Positions 16,782 to 24,896 of a DNA stretch of 64,000 nt are shown piece by piece; the stretch's first letter is position 1; each line of letters starts with the position of its first letter. The notes under the pieces were generated by a model that saw only the letters and a program-made list of their open reading frames with translations, was not told the DNA's origin and made no database searches. The stretch comes from TMED27 sp041397865 (GTDB taxonomy: Bacteria > Pseudomonadota > Alphaproteobacteria > Micavibrionales > Micavibrionaceae). Location: NCBI GenBank assembly GCA_041397865.1, contig JAWKVT010000003.1:124001-188000 (forward strand), read 5' to 3'. The position numbers were made by a program, and so were the translations under genes.

Positions 16782-17306
16782 ATGAGCGACTTGTACAACA
16801 TCATCAACATCCCCGACCCGGTGCTGAAAGAGACGGCCAGCGCCGTAGAGCGCGTGGATGATACGATCCGCAGGCAAATGGATAAAATGCTCGCCACCAT
16901 GTATGACGCGCCGGGTATCGGTTTGGCCGCCAATCAGGTTAATTTGCTCAACCGCGTACTGGTTATGGATCTTGCCCGGCGTGATGAGGAAGAAGAAGCC
17001 AACCCCATCTGCATGGCCAATCCGGAAATCATCTGGGAATCCGAAGAAATGAGCGTGATGGAAGAAGGCTGCTTGTCCATCCCCCGGCAATATGCGGACA
17101 TTGAGCGCCCGGCGATCGTGCGCGTTAAATACCTCGATTACCACGGCAAGGAAGCGGAGCTGGAAGCCTCCGGCTTGCTCTCCCACTGCGTACAGCATGA
17201 AATCGACCACCTTAACGGCGTGCTGTTCATCGACTACCTCTCCTCCCTCAAACGCAACATGATCGTGCGCAAGGTCGAGAAGATGAAAAAACAGAATTTG
17301 CTTTAG
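16782..17306 (+). CDS. def: Peptide deformylase
   Basis: The 174-residue metalloenzyme has the three PDF motifs: GIGLAANQVN (GxGxAAxQ), EEGCLSIP (EGCLS) and QHEIDHLNGVLF (HExxDH). It removes the formyl group from nascent proteins, the step that partners with formylation by fmt at 19869. The two are normally adjacent, but here three other genes lie between them. The next gene starts within eight bases of the stop. Confidence 0.97.
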   Translation: MSDLYNIINIPDPVLKETASAVERVDDTIRRQMDKMLATMYDAPGIGLAANQVNLLNRVLVMDLARRDEEEEANPICMANPEIIWESEEMSVMEEGCLSIPRQYADIERPAIVRVKYLDYHGKEAELEASGLLSHCVQHEIDHLNGVLFIDYLSSLKRNMIVRKVEKMKKQNLL

Positions 17307-17313
17307 GTTGCAA

Positions 17314-18402
17314 ATGGCTTCCCATAAACGATGTAAAGAGTGTATTATCTCTGAAAAATATCCAGATGCGGATATTGATGAAGGGGGTGTTTGCAGTTTT
17401 TGTACATCTTATCAGAAAGAAAAAACCGATATTTTGGGAGAAGAAGCGCTTCGCGATATTCTCGCTCAGGCTACAGATCGCAAAAGTCAATATGATTGCG
17501 CGGTTGCATTTTCCGGCGGAAAAGACAGCACATATGTTCTGTATCAGCTCAAAGAGAAATATAAGCTCAAAATACTGGCCATAACGGGTGAAGATTACAT
17601 AGCCTCAGATCAGGCATGGGAAAACCGTTTTCGGGTGACAAAAAAGCTCGGCGTCGATCACATCATCATCCGCCCCGACTGGCAGCTTTATAAAGAGGTC
17701 TACCGCAGCGTCCTGATTAGCAGCGGCATGGCGCCGCGTGCCATTAATCTGGTGCATAACCTAATGCACGAAAAAGCTGTTTTTGAAGTTCTCAATACCC
17801 GCGATATCCCCTTCCTCGTGACCGGAAATTCACAAGATGAAATAGAGTTATTCAAAGAATGGGAGAAAGAACTGGGCTTTCAATTCTCCGGTCCTTCTGC
17901 CTGCGATTATTGGAACAACTGGCGCAGCGCGTACATTAAAGTCTTGGAAGAAATTTTACCCGCAGAATTACAAAAAAAGATACCGGATATCGTCTGGCCC
18001 ACCCTTTCCAAAGATGATCCGGCTTCCAGAACAAAACACATTCCATTCTTTCTGTATGAGCCGTTTGATGTTGGTAAAAACATGAAAATTATACGCGATA
18101 AACTGGGCTGGAAACTGCCGAGCGATGTCGGGGGAACGGAAACGGATTCTGCCGGGCTGCAATTTTGCGTTCATAGTTTCCGAAAATTACACGGTGATGA
18201 AGAATATGCGGCGCAAATCAGCAAACTGGTCAGAAGCGGAAACATAACACGCGAGATTGCGTGGAAAGCGTATAATTACAGGAATGATACGATTGTAAAA
18301 CGGTTTTTTGACGACTTTCAATTATCATGGGAAAATATGGACCCGGAAAACTGTACGCCTTTCTTAAAAAAATGGCTCGGCTTGTTTTTACCCATCAGGT
18401 GA
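17314..18402 (+). CDS. N-acetyl-sugar amidotransferase-like PP-loop protein (WbpG/PseA type)
   Basis: From the ATG at 17314 the protein has 362 residues. It opens with a zinc-ribbon-like motif CKECIIS...YPDADIDEGGVCSFC, then the PP-loop ATPase motif AVAFSGGKDSTYVLYQL. That pairing is typical of the family that amidates sugars in LPS O-antigen or pseudaminic/legionaminic acid pathways, using ammonia from a HisH-like partner. No such partner or sugar genes are in the window. It lies in an insert between def and fmt, so it may be a stray acquired gene. Confidence 0.8.
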   Translation: MASHKRCKECIISEKYPDADIDEGGVCSFCTSYQKEKTDILGEEALRDILAQATDRKSQYDCAVAFSGGKDSTYVLYQLKEKYKLKILAITGEDYIASDQAWENRFRVTKKLGVDHIIIRPDWQLYKEVYRSVLISSGMAPRAINLVHNLMHEKAVFEVLNTRDIPFLVTGNSQDEIELFKEWEKELGFQFSGPSACDYWNNWRSAYIKVLEEILPAELQKKIPDIVWPTLSKDDPASRTKHIPFFLYEPFDVGKNMKIIRDKLGWKLPSDVGGTETDSAGLQFCVHSFRKLHGDEEYAAQISKLVRSGNITREIAWKAYNYRNDTIVKRFFDDFQLSWENMDPENCTPFLKKWLGLFLPIR

Positions 18403-18443
18403 GGATGCGATGAATAGAATGAAAAAACGAGGGTTGCTTTAAA

Positions 18444-18974
18444 ATGCGCTACACAATCCGCAAGGCGCACCCCGATGACTTTCATGACATAGCAAAAATT
18501 CACGTTTTAGGCTGGCAGGCCGCGTATGCCGATATCGTCGATAATGAATATCTTCAAACCCTGTCTGTGGAACAAAGAGCGCAGAACTGGAAGCGATATC
18601 TGCGTGATGATACAAACAGGATTTACTTGGCCATTAACGAACAAAACCAACCTGTCGGTTTTTCAAGTTGCGGAACAACACAAACATTTCCAAAAAACGT
18701 ACGGCCTGAAGATTTCCCCTATAAAGGCGGGTTGCTCGCATTGTATCTGCTCCCCGAATATTATCGGCAGGGCATAGGAACGGCTTTATTTACCCGCGCC
18801 GCACAAGGCTTGAAAAAGCTTGGCCATAACGCAATGTGCACATGGAGTCTGGAAGAAAACATTAGGGCGCAGGCATTTTATAAATCTATGGGTGGCAGGG
18901 AAATAGACGAAGAAATGATTACAATCGGACCCGGCACATTTCGCGAAATATGTTTTGGCTGGGACGAACTGTAA
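18444..18974 (+). CDS. GNAT family N-acetyltransferase
   Basis: The 176-residue protein has a GNAT fold: MRYTIRKAHPDDFHDIAKIH at the start, the acetyl-CoA loop LLPEYYRQGIGTALFTRA (Q/RxxGxG/A) and NIRAQAFYKSMGG near the end. The substrate is unknown. It is in the same orientation as the PP-loop gene, 42 bases downstream, inside the insert between def and fmt. The decayed fmt fragment begins at its stop codon. Confidence 0.9.
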   Translation: MRYTIRKAHPDDFHDIAKIHVLGWQAAYADIVDNEYLQTLSVEQRAQNWKRYLRDDTNRIYLAINEQNQPVGFSSCGTTQTFPKNVRPEDFPYKGGLLALYLLPEYYRQGIGTALFTRAAQGLKKLGHNAMCTWSLEENIRAQAFYKSMGGREIDEEMITIGPGTFREICFGWDEL

Positions 18975-19104
18975 AAAACTCCGTGAACTTCGCGCTCTGC
19001 TCAAGAATGCGGCATTCCCGTTTTTCATCCTGAATCGTTAAAATCTAAAGACGTACAGGCGGGTCTTGCCGCCTAAGAGCAAAGTCATCCTCCATACCCC
19101 CGGT
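18972..19104 (+). pseudogene. Decayed partial duplicate of the fmt 5' region
   Basis: Bases 19002-19058 match 50 of 57 positions of fmt at 20040-20096, counted by eye without gaps. The preceding 28 bases (AAAAACTCCGTGAACTTCGC...) match the fmt leader at 19822-19855. The following stretch (AAAGTCATCCTCCATACCCCC) matches fmt at about 20160-20183. Two internal deletions removed the start codon region and about 40 bases further on. A duplication of the leader and start of fmt, followed by decay, fits best. Confidence 0.85.
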
Positions 19105-19108
19105 TCCG

Positions 19109-19720
19109 TCAAAGCTGAACACCCGGCGTTTCTGCTATACAGCGAGCATAAGCATGGCTGGCTTTTTCGTTAGGGTCTAAAAAGAAAACAAATAGTCTCG
19201 CCCTGCGGAAACAAAAAACCATATTTTTACCCGTATCCCGCTCAGCTTCATCTCCCCAGTAAAGCGCTTGCCAGTTAAGTTGCGCTTTGCTGTTAAATTT
19301 ATTTTTCAGGAGATTTAAATACAAGTCCTGTCCGTCCTCCCGGGTAAACAGGCGCGCTGTTTTGAACCCATTATCGTGGAGGGCCGTCACATGTTGATCG
19401 GCTTCTGTCCGTGATACCGCTCTTGTTAGAGATGATCTCGAAGGCTCCAGCAGTTTTATCGAATCTTTCTTATCCGAGGAAACCAGTATCCAGTCTTTGT
19501 ACTGTCCATCGGAAACGGGATTGCCGATTCCGATTTTATCTATAGCTTCAAAAGGCCGGATCAGACGCCCTCTATATTGCTTACGAACCGAAACACGCTG
19601 CGAACCGTGGGCCTGTATAATAATAGACACATTGTGCGGAAGCATCGTTGTGTCGATGACATATTTTCCTTCACCGGTCTGCTCGAATACAGGTTCTTCT
19701 TTTTTACTCTTGTCCGTCAT
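19109..19720 (-). CDS. Unknown protein in the def-fmt insert
   Basis: From the ATG at 19718-19720 the protein has 203 residues. It is charged and probably cytoplasmic, with beta-rich segments (YVIDTTMLPHNVSIIIQAH, QRVSVRKQYRGRLI) and ARLFVFFLDPN near the C-terminus. No signal peptide, membrane helix or known motif was found. An upstream in-frame TTG would add four residues. It runs opposite to its neighbours, and its 3' end abuts the decayed fmt fragment, so it belongs to the insertion. Confidence 0.6.
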   Translation of the reverse strand: MTDKSKKEEPVFEQTGEGKYVIDTTMLPHNVSIIIQAHGSQRVSVRKQYRGRLIRPFEAIDKIGIGNPVSDGQYKDWILVSSDKKDSIKLLEPSRSSLTRAVSRTEADQHVTALHDNGFKTARLFTREDGQDLYLNLLKNKFNSKAQLNWQALYWGDEAERDTGKNMVFCFRRARLFVFFLDPNEKASHAYARCIAETPGVQL

Positions 19721-19821
19721 TATTAAACTCAAAACACGCTAAAATTTTTATAGAAAACAAATCTGTAAAATGTAAGTGTTAAAAGCTCATGAAAGACAGG
19801 GAAGCAGTTTTGAGAGGTCTC

Positions 19822-19863
19822 TAAAAAAAACTCCGTGACCTACGCGCCCTGCGCGGTTAAAAA
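19822..19863 (+). repeat. Leader motif shared by fmt and argS
   Basis: AAAAAACTCCGTGACCT, about ten bases, then GCGGTTAAAAA lies directly before the fmt start codon. The same layout is found before argS at 62011-62050 on the other strand and, decayed, at 18972-18999. The shared core is CTCCGTGACCT followed by a GGTTTAAA/GGTTAAAA block. It may be a dispersed repeat or a functional leader element. Confidence 0.55.
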
Positions 19864-19868
19864 CAACT

Positions 19869-20825
19869 ATGACTGAAAATAAGCTCCGCATAGGTTTTAT
19901 GGGCACGCCGGATTTTGCGTGTGAGGCGCTCAAGGCTATCTACGCATCCGGCCACAACGTTGTATGTGTCTATTCCCAGCCTCCCCGGCCCAAGGGGCGC
20001 GGGCATAAGCTTGCCCCCTCGCCCGTACATGCCTATGCGCAAGAGCGCGGCATTCCGGTTTTCCACCCTGAAACGTTAAAATCCAAAGACGTACAGACGC
20101 AGTTCGCCGCCCATAACCTCGATATTGCCGTTGTCGCCGCCTATGGCCTCATCCTGCCCAAAGCCATACTCCATACCCCTCGGTATGGGTGTATCAACAT
20201 ACACGCCTCTTTGCTTCCGCGTTGGCGCGGCGCGTCCCCCATTCAACGCGCAATTTGGGAAGGGGATGCGCAAAGCGGTGTGACCCTTATGCAAATGGAT
20301 GAAGGCCTCGACACCGGCCCGGAGATCATGAAGCGAGCCATTGATATCGCCCCGCGCGAGAGCGCCCAAACCCTGCATGATCGCCTCGCCACCCTTGGCG
20401 CGGCGATGACTCTGGAAACCCTAGATAAATTGGCTAATAATGGCCAATTATCTGCTAAAGAACAAGAAAATGATGGTGTAACCTACGCCCACCTCCTCAG
20501 GAAAGACGATGGGAAAATCAACTGGCAAGAGGGCGCGGATAAAATTGACCGCCAAATTCGTGCGCTGAATCCTTGGCCCGGCGTCTGGACAAACGCCGGG
20601 CAGCAGCGCCTCAAAATCATTGAAGCGCTTTCCTTAAACTCTGAAAACGCGCCCGAAGAAAAAAACCAGCCAGTCGGTATAATTATCAATAAACAAGGCC
20701 ATGTTCAATGTGGTGGCGGCATGGTTTTGCAATTGCAGCGCGTTCAACCCGCCGGAAAACAAGCCATGGATTTCGCCTCGGCCCTGAACGGCGGCTACGT
20801 AAAAATCGGGCAAATATTCTCATGA
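19869..20825 (+). CDS. fmt: Methionyl-tRNA formyltransferase
   Basis: The 318-residue protein transfers a formyl group from 10-formyl-THF to initiator Met-tRNA. The N-terminal Rossmann start is RIGFMGTPDFACEAL, and the catalytic region is INIHASLLPRWRGASPIQRAI with the expected Asn, His and later Asp (MDEGLDTGPEI). The C-terminal OB-type domain starts near residue 205. Its TGA overlaps the truA ATG in an ATGA junction. It works with def. Confidence 0.96.
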   Translation: MTENKLRIGFMGTPDFACEALKAIYASGHNVVCVYSQPPRPKGRGHKLAPSPVHAYAQERGIPVFHPETLKSKDVQTQFAAHNLDIAVVAAYGLILPKAILHTPRYGCINIHASLLPRWRGASPIQRAIWEGDAQSGVTLMQMDEGLDTGPEIMKRAIDIAPRESAQTLHDRLATLGAAMTLETLDKLANNGQLSAKEQENDGVTYAHLLRKDDGKINWQEGADKIDRQIRALNPWPGVWTNAGQQRLKIIEALSLNSENAPEEKNQPVGIIINKQGHVQCGGGMVLQLQRVQPAGKQAMDFASALNGGYVKIGQIFS

Positions 20826-21598
20826 CCACCCGTTATAAACTCACCATAGAATATGATGGCAGCAATTACGCCGGTTGGCAGCGCCAGGAGGAGAGTGGCC
20901 CGGCCACCATTCAGGGCGAAATTGAAAAAGCCGTCCACGCTTTTTGCGGCCAGAGCGCCACCATCCAATGCGCCGGACGTACGGATGCAGGCGTACATGC
21001 TTGGGGGCAGGTCGCCCACACAGATTTCGAAGGTTTTTCGAAAGCCATGGAACCGTTTGAAATTACCAAGGCTATCAACGCCCACCTCCGCCCGCAGCCG
21101 ATCAGCATCATCCACACTGAAACGGCCGCGCCGGATTTCCACGCCCGCTTTTCTGCCAAAAACAAGCTGTACGTCTACCGCATTCTAAACCGTCAGTCCT
21201 TCCCGGCCATCGAAGCGGGCCGCATCTGGCATATGCGCCGCCCGCTGGACGCCGCCGCCATGCACACAGCCGCGCAAACCCTGCTGGGCCAACATGATTT
21301 CACCACGTTCCGCGATTCCGAATGCCAAGCCAAAAACCCGGTACGTACGCTTGATAAATTAAGTGTCACAACGCTGCCCTACGATGCCCATGGCGGCATC
21401 GAAATTCGCATTGAGGTCGAGGCTATGAGCTTCCTTCACCACATGGTCCGTAATATCGTGGGAACGCTTAGTTTAGTCGGCGAAGGAAAATGGACCGCCG
21501 CCGATCTGCAAACGGCCCTGCAAGCCAAAGACCGAACCAAAGGCGGCCCCACCGCCCCCGCCGCCGGGCTGTATCTTAAGCATATTGATTACGAATAA
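20822..21598 (+). CDS. truA: tRNA pseudouridine(38-40) synthase
   Basis: The start is taken at the ATG of the ATGA overlap with fmt, giving 258 residues that begin MTTRYKLTIEYDGSNYAGWQ. The catalytic aspartate lies in the AGRTDAGVHAWGQ motif, and MSFLHHMVRNIVGTL is the second family signature. TruA modifies U38-U40 in tRNA anticodon stem-loops. The longer frame from 20708 is inside fmt and is not used. Confidence 0.96.
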   Translation: MTTRYKLTIEYDGSNYAGWQRQEESGPATIQGEIEKAVHAFCGQSATIQCAGRTDAGVHAWGQVAHTDFEGFSKAMEPFEITKAINAHLRPQPISIIHTETAAPDFHARFSAKNKLYVYRILNRQSFPAIEAGRIWHMRRPLDAAAMHTAAQTLLGQHDFTTFRDSECQAKNPVRTLDKLSVTTLPYDAHGGIEIRIEVEAMSFLHHMVRNIVGTLSLVGEGKWTAADLQTALQAKDRTKGGPTAPAAGLYLKHIDYE

Positions 21599-21688
21599 AG
21601 TGCCATACACCCGCATACTATATTTATGAAAATAATAGACTTTTATATTAAATCCGGCTATAAACTCCTTTTTGAAAGGAAACGAATC

Positions 21689-22354
21689 ATGCGCATATTG
21701 CTTACCGTACTGGCCGTAATATTTTGTTTTTCCGAAACAGCCATGGCGCAGGGCACGTCTTATATGACAGAGCTGGACAGGTTGATGAAAGTAAACGCCG
21801 TTCAGGCCGGAAAGCACGTTCCTTCAAAAGAAATTCTAAACGGCCGCATTCTGGACAGCACAAACCGCGTTGTCGGGGAATTGCGCGACGTGATTCTCGA
21901 CCGCAATGGTGCGATCGCAATGCTTGATGTTGATTTTAACCGGATCAATCTCGGTGTTGATTCATTGTTTATCAATTACATAGCTTTCGGCGCACACCCG
22001 GCGACAAACGGCTATAAGCTGGCGCAAACCGACAATCAGATTGCCGCCGCTCTTCCGGAACTGCTCGCGGCAACGGAAACCGCATCAGGAAGCGGTACCG
22101 ATATATTCAGCATCAAAAAAATCGTAGGCCGGAAAATTTATGCCGAAAACGGTAAAAAGCTGGGAAAAATCGAAGACGTTTTGTTCGATTCAACCGGCGC
22201 GCGCGCCGAACTGCTGCTGGTGTCGATGACACAAAGATCCGTGCGTGGTGAAAAGCTCACCATCCCCTTCGCCGGCTCTTCATATAATAAGAAAAAAATA
22301 ACGGTAAAACGTGAAATGGCCGACGCGATGATCGCCTACGCTAAAAGCAAATAA
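21689..22354 (+). CDS. Exported protein with two PRC-barrel domains
   Basis: From the ATG at 21689, preceded by GAAAGGAAACGAATC, the protein has 221 residues with a signal peptide (MRILLTVLAVIFCFSETAMAQ). Two similar modules follow: ILNGRILDSTNRVVGELRDVILDRNG and IVGRKIYAENGKKLGKIEDVLFDSTG. These are the beta-barrel repeats of PRC-barrel proteins. The role is unknown, probably periplasmic. It is convergent with dapE, with nine bases between stops. Confidence 0.88.
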   Translation: MRILLTVLAVIFCFSETAMAQGTSYMTELDRLMKVNAVQAGKHVPSKEILNGRILDSTNRVVGELRDVILDRNGAIAMLDVDFNRINLGVDSLFINYIAFGAHPATNGYKLAQTDNQIAAALPELLAATETASGSGTDIFSIKKIVGRKIYAENGKKLGKIEDVLFDSTGARAELLLVSMTQRSVRGEKLTIPFAGSSYNKKKITVKREMADAMIAYAKSK

Positions 22355-22363
22355 GTTTTGACC

Positions 22364-23494
22364 TTAAGAAAAATACCGCTCTAAAATCCGCCCGTAAATT
22401 TTCGTCAGCTTCTCAAGATCTTCCACCGCCGCATTTTCATCAATCTGGTGGATGCTCGCATTGATCGCCCCGCACTCAATCACTGGGCAATAATCGACAA
22501 TAAACCGCGCATCCGAAGTTCCCCCGCTTGTCGTACATTCCGGTACTTTCCCGGTCACATCGCAAACCGCGTTTTGCACAATTTCGCTCCACGCGCCGGG
22601 CTGGGTGATAAAACTTTCCGCATTGCCTTCAAACTCAATTTCATAAGGACGCCCGGTGCTTTGCAAAAGCTCCAGAATTTTTTCCTGCAAACTTTGCCGC
22701 GTCCACGTATCGTTAAACCGGATGTTAAATTCCGCCCGCCCCTGCGCAGGAATAACATTGGTCGCCGGATTTCCGACATCAATCGTCGTAATTTCCAGAT
22801 TGGTCGGCGCAAAAAATTCCGTGCCTTCGTCAAAAACATGAGCCGTCAAAACCCCCAGCATTTGGATCAGCTCCGGCAAGGGGTTCTGCGCCAAATGCGG
22901 GTACGCCACATGCCCTTGCGTGCCGTTCACGGTGAGATATCCGTTCAGCGATCCCCGCCGCCCGATTTTAACCTCCTGCCCCAGATGACCCGGATTTGTA
23001 GGCTCCCCCACAAGGCAAACATCAGGGACATGCCCATGCTCTTCCATCCATTCCAGAACTTTAACAGTCCCGTTTACCGCCGGGCCTTCTTCATCCCCGG
23101 TAATCAGCAGGCTAATAGAACCTTTAAACCCGCCGCTCTTGATGAATTCCGCCGCCGCCACGGCAAATGCCGCGACTGAGCCTTTCATATCGCTCGCCCC
23201 GCGTCCATAAAGCACGCCGTCTTTAACCTCCGGATTAAACGGCCCGAATGTCCATGCTTCCTCCGGCCCCGGCGGTACAACGTCCGTATGTCCGGCGTAG
23301 CATAAATGCGGCCCCTCGCTGCCGATACGCGCAAACAGATTGGGCACGCGCTCATCGCCATCCCCAAACGGCAGATGATGGCATTCAAACCCGGCATCGC
23401 TCAGGAATTCGCCAAGCACCCCCTGCGCCCCTTCATCTTTCGGTGTAACGGAAGGACAAGCGATAAGTTTTTTTGTGAGATCGAGTGTGTTCAT
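22364..23494 (-). CDS. dapE: Succinyl-diaminopimelate desuccinylase
   Basis: The 376-residue zinc peptidase of the M20 family acts in lysine and meso-DAP synthesis. Motifs are LCYAGHTDVVPPG (first metal His and general base region), ITGDEEGPAVNGT (bridging Asp/Glu) and NIRFNDTW in the lid domain. The ATG overlaps the stop of the upstream HD-like gene (ATGA). With dapD at 24897 it forms a split dap operon. Confidence 0.95.
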   Translation of the reverse strand: MNTLDLTKKLIACPSVTPKDEGAQGVLGEFLSDAGFECHHLPFGDGDERVPNLFARIGSEGPHLCYAGHTDVVPPGPEEAWTFGPFNPEVKDGVLYGRGASDMKGSVAAFAVAAAEFIKSGGFKGSISLLITGDEEGPAVNGTVKVLEWMEEHGHVPDVCLVGEPTNPGHLGQEVKIGRRGSLNGYLTVNGTQGHVAYPHLAQNPLPELIQMLGVLTAHVFDEGTEFFAPTNLEITTIDVGNPATNVIPAQGRAEFNIRFNDTWTRQSLQEKILELLQSTGRPYEIEFEGNAESFITQPGAWSEIVQNAVCDVTGKVPECTTSGGTSDARFIVDYCPVIECGAINASIHQIDENAAVEDLEKLTKIYGRILERYFS

Positions 23495-24780
23495 ACCTCA
23501 TTTGGAACAGAAACAGGCATATTTAGCAAGCTAATCCCGGGGACACCTTTCTTAACATCCCTCATAGGGGGATAAATAGCCCGCTTTAAAACACCGCGCA
23601 TTCTGTGATTCTTTTTCGCCAGTTTGCGAATGCGGCCAATTTGAATGAAATCGTTCCGCCAACCAGGGGGAACAAACTGATACCCGTCATCAGAATCATG
23701 TAAATACAGTCCGATTTTAAGCGGCATTGCTTTTTTCGGCTTAAGCTTAAGATTACGAGCATAATCGTTAACGGTTTCCAGCATAACAGCGTTGGTTCCC
23801 AGCATATAATCGGCAGAGCGGAAAACCTTTTCGAAATCCGGCCATTTTTTAATGGCGATCGACTTATTTTCCCTTCGTCCGTAAATACCTCGCCTATCCT
23901 CTGCATATTCTCTATTGCTTGCAACAGAAAGCTTTTTATGTTCCGCTCTTTCTAAAGTATCTTCAACAATCCGCGTAGACATTCCCTCACAGCTATCATC
24001 CCACTTAATCCAGAGTGCGAAAGGATGCTGGAACTGTCCACCATAATAAGTATTCGGGTCTCCGTCAAAGCGCTCTATTTTTATGACCTTACCCTCAGGC
24101 GTTTTTTCAAGGTTGCCGTCTTCTAGCAGTATTGAGTATTTTTTTGTACAATAATCAACGATATCGGCAACTGTTCCAACCTTACTGCGTAATTCGGAAG
24201 CGCGTTGCGAAGATATTTCTCCTGCATTTTGCACGTCCTGAATTTTATTTTGCATCCGCTCACGAAGGGTTTCCGGTGATTTACCGTGGTCTTCCCAACT
24301 GTCATGATACAGCGTCGCGGCGATAAGCGTGTCCAGCCCCCCGTATTGATTAAGCGTTTCTTCGGAGATTCTTCCGCTTTTAAGCATGCTCAGCTTTGGT
24401 AAAACCTGCCGGAAAAAATGATACCAGTTTGGCGTTTTCCCATCTGCGCGAAACGCATGATTCCCGGAGTTTTCTTCAAGGATATCGGCAAAGGCACCTT
24501 CACTTAAGACCAAACCGGAGCGTTTTAAAAAATGCTGGAAAGCTTCTTTTGTAGCTTCAACATTTTCCGGCTCAATAGTTTCATCTTCAGTTTTAAAATA
24601 AACAGCTTCAAAAAGCTCGTCGATGGCCTTGATTAATTCCGGTTTATTAAACTCTTCATATAGAAGCGGGGCTTGCAAATGCCAATCCGGGAACGAAAAA
24701 CCTGGAACAGGAGCCTCCTCAGGCGGAACAGCCTGATTAAAGAGATAGCAGCACTGTAAACGCAGCGATTCTAAGACCAT
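23491..24780 (-). CDS. Putative HD-domain hydrolase-like protein (RelA/SpoT hydrolase resemblance), unknown
   Basis: The 429-residue protein sits between dapD and dapE and is translationally coupled to dapE by ATGA. Residues 150-170 read LDTLIAATLYHDSWEDHGKS, which recalls the 'AALLHDviEDT' metal site of SpoT-type HD hydrolases. Residues 255-270 read ALWIKWDDSCEGMSTR, which recalls 'vllIKLADRlhNmRT'. If homologous, it may hydrolyse a nucleotide or a related phosphoester. The rest is unlike SpoT. The start at 24780 has AAGGGAAA upstream. The assignment is by eye and uncertain. Confidence 0.7.
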   Translation of the reverse strand: MVLESLRLQCCYLFNQAVPPEEAPVPGFSFPDWHLQAPLLYEEFNKPELIKAIDELFEAVYFKTEDETIEPENVEATKEAFQHFLKRSGLVLSEGAFADILEENSGNHAFRADGKTPNWYHFFRQVLPKLSMLKSGRISEETLNQYGGLDTLIAATLYHDSWEDHGKSPETLRERMQNKIQDVQNAGEISSQRASELRSKVGTVADIVDYCTKKYSILLEDGNLEKTPEGKVIKIERFDGDPNTYYGGQFQHPFALWIKWDDSCEGMSTRIVEDTLERAEHKKLSVASNREYAEDRRGIYGRRENKSIAIKKWPDFEKVFRSADYMLGTNAVMLETVNDYARNLKLKPKKAMPLKIGLYLHDSDDGYQFVPPGWRNDFIQIGRIRKLAKKNHRMRGVLKRAIYPPMRDVKKGVPGISLLNMPVSVPNEV

Positions 24781-24801
24781 ATGAAGCAGTTTCCCTTACG
24801 T

Positions 24802-24829
24802 AAAGAAGGTGGTGTTTACCACATTCTTT
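24802..24829. other. Near-perfect hairpin between dapD and the HD-like gene
   Basis: Arms of 12 positions with one mismatch (AAAGAAGGTGGT against ACCACATTCTTT) flank a four-base GTTT loop. On the minus strand, TTCTTTAC follows, so it could be a weak terminator or processing site after dapD, or an operator for the next gene. Function is inferred from shape and position only. Confidence 0.5.
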
Positions 24830-24896
24830 TCATAAGGCAAACAAAAAACGAATATGAAAATTATCTAATATGGATCAGCCCGGCAACCCGCTGATA

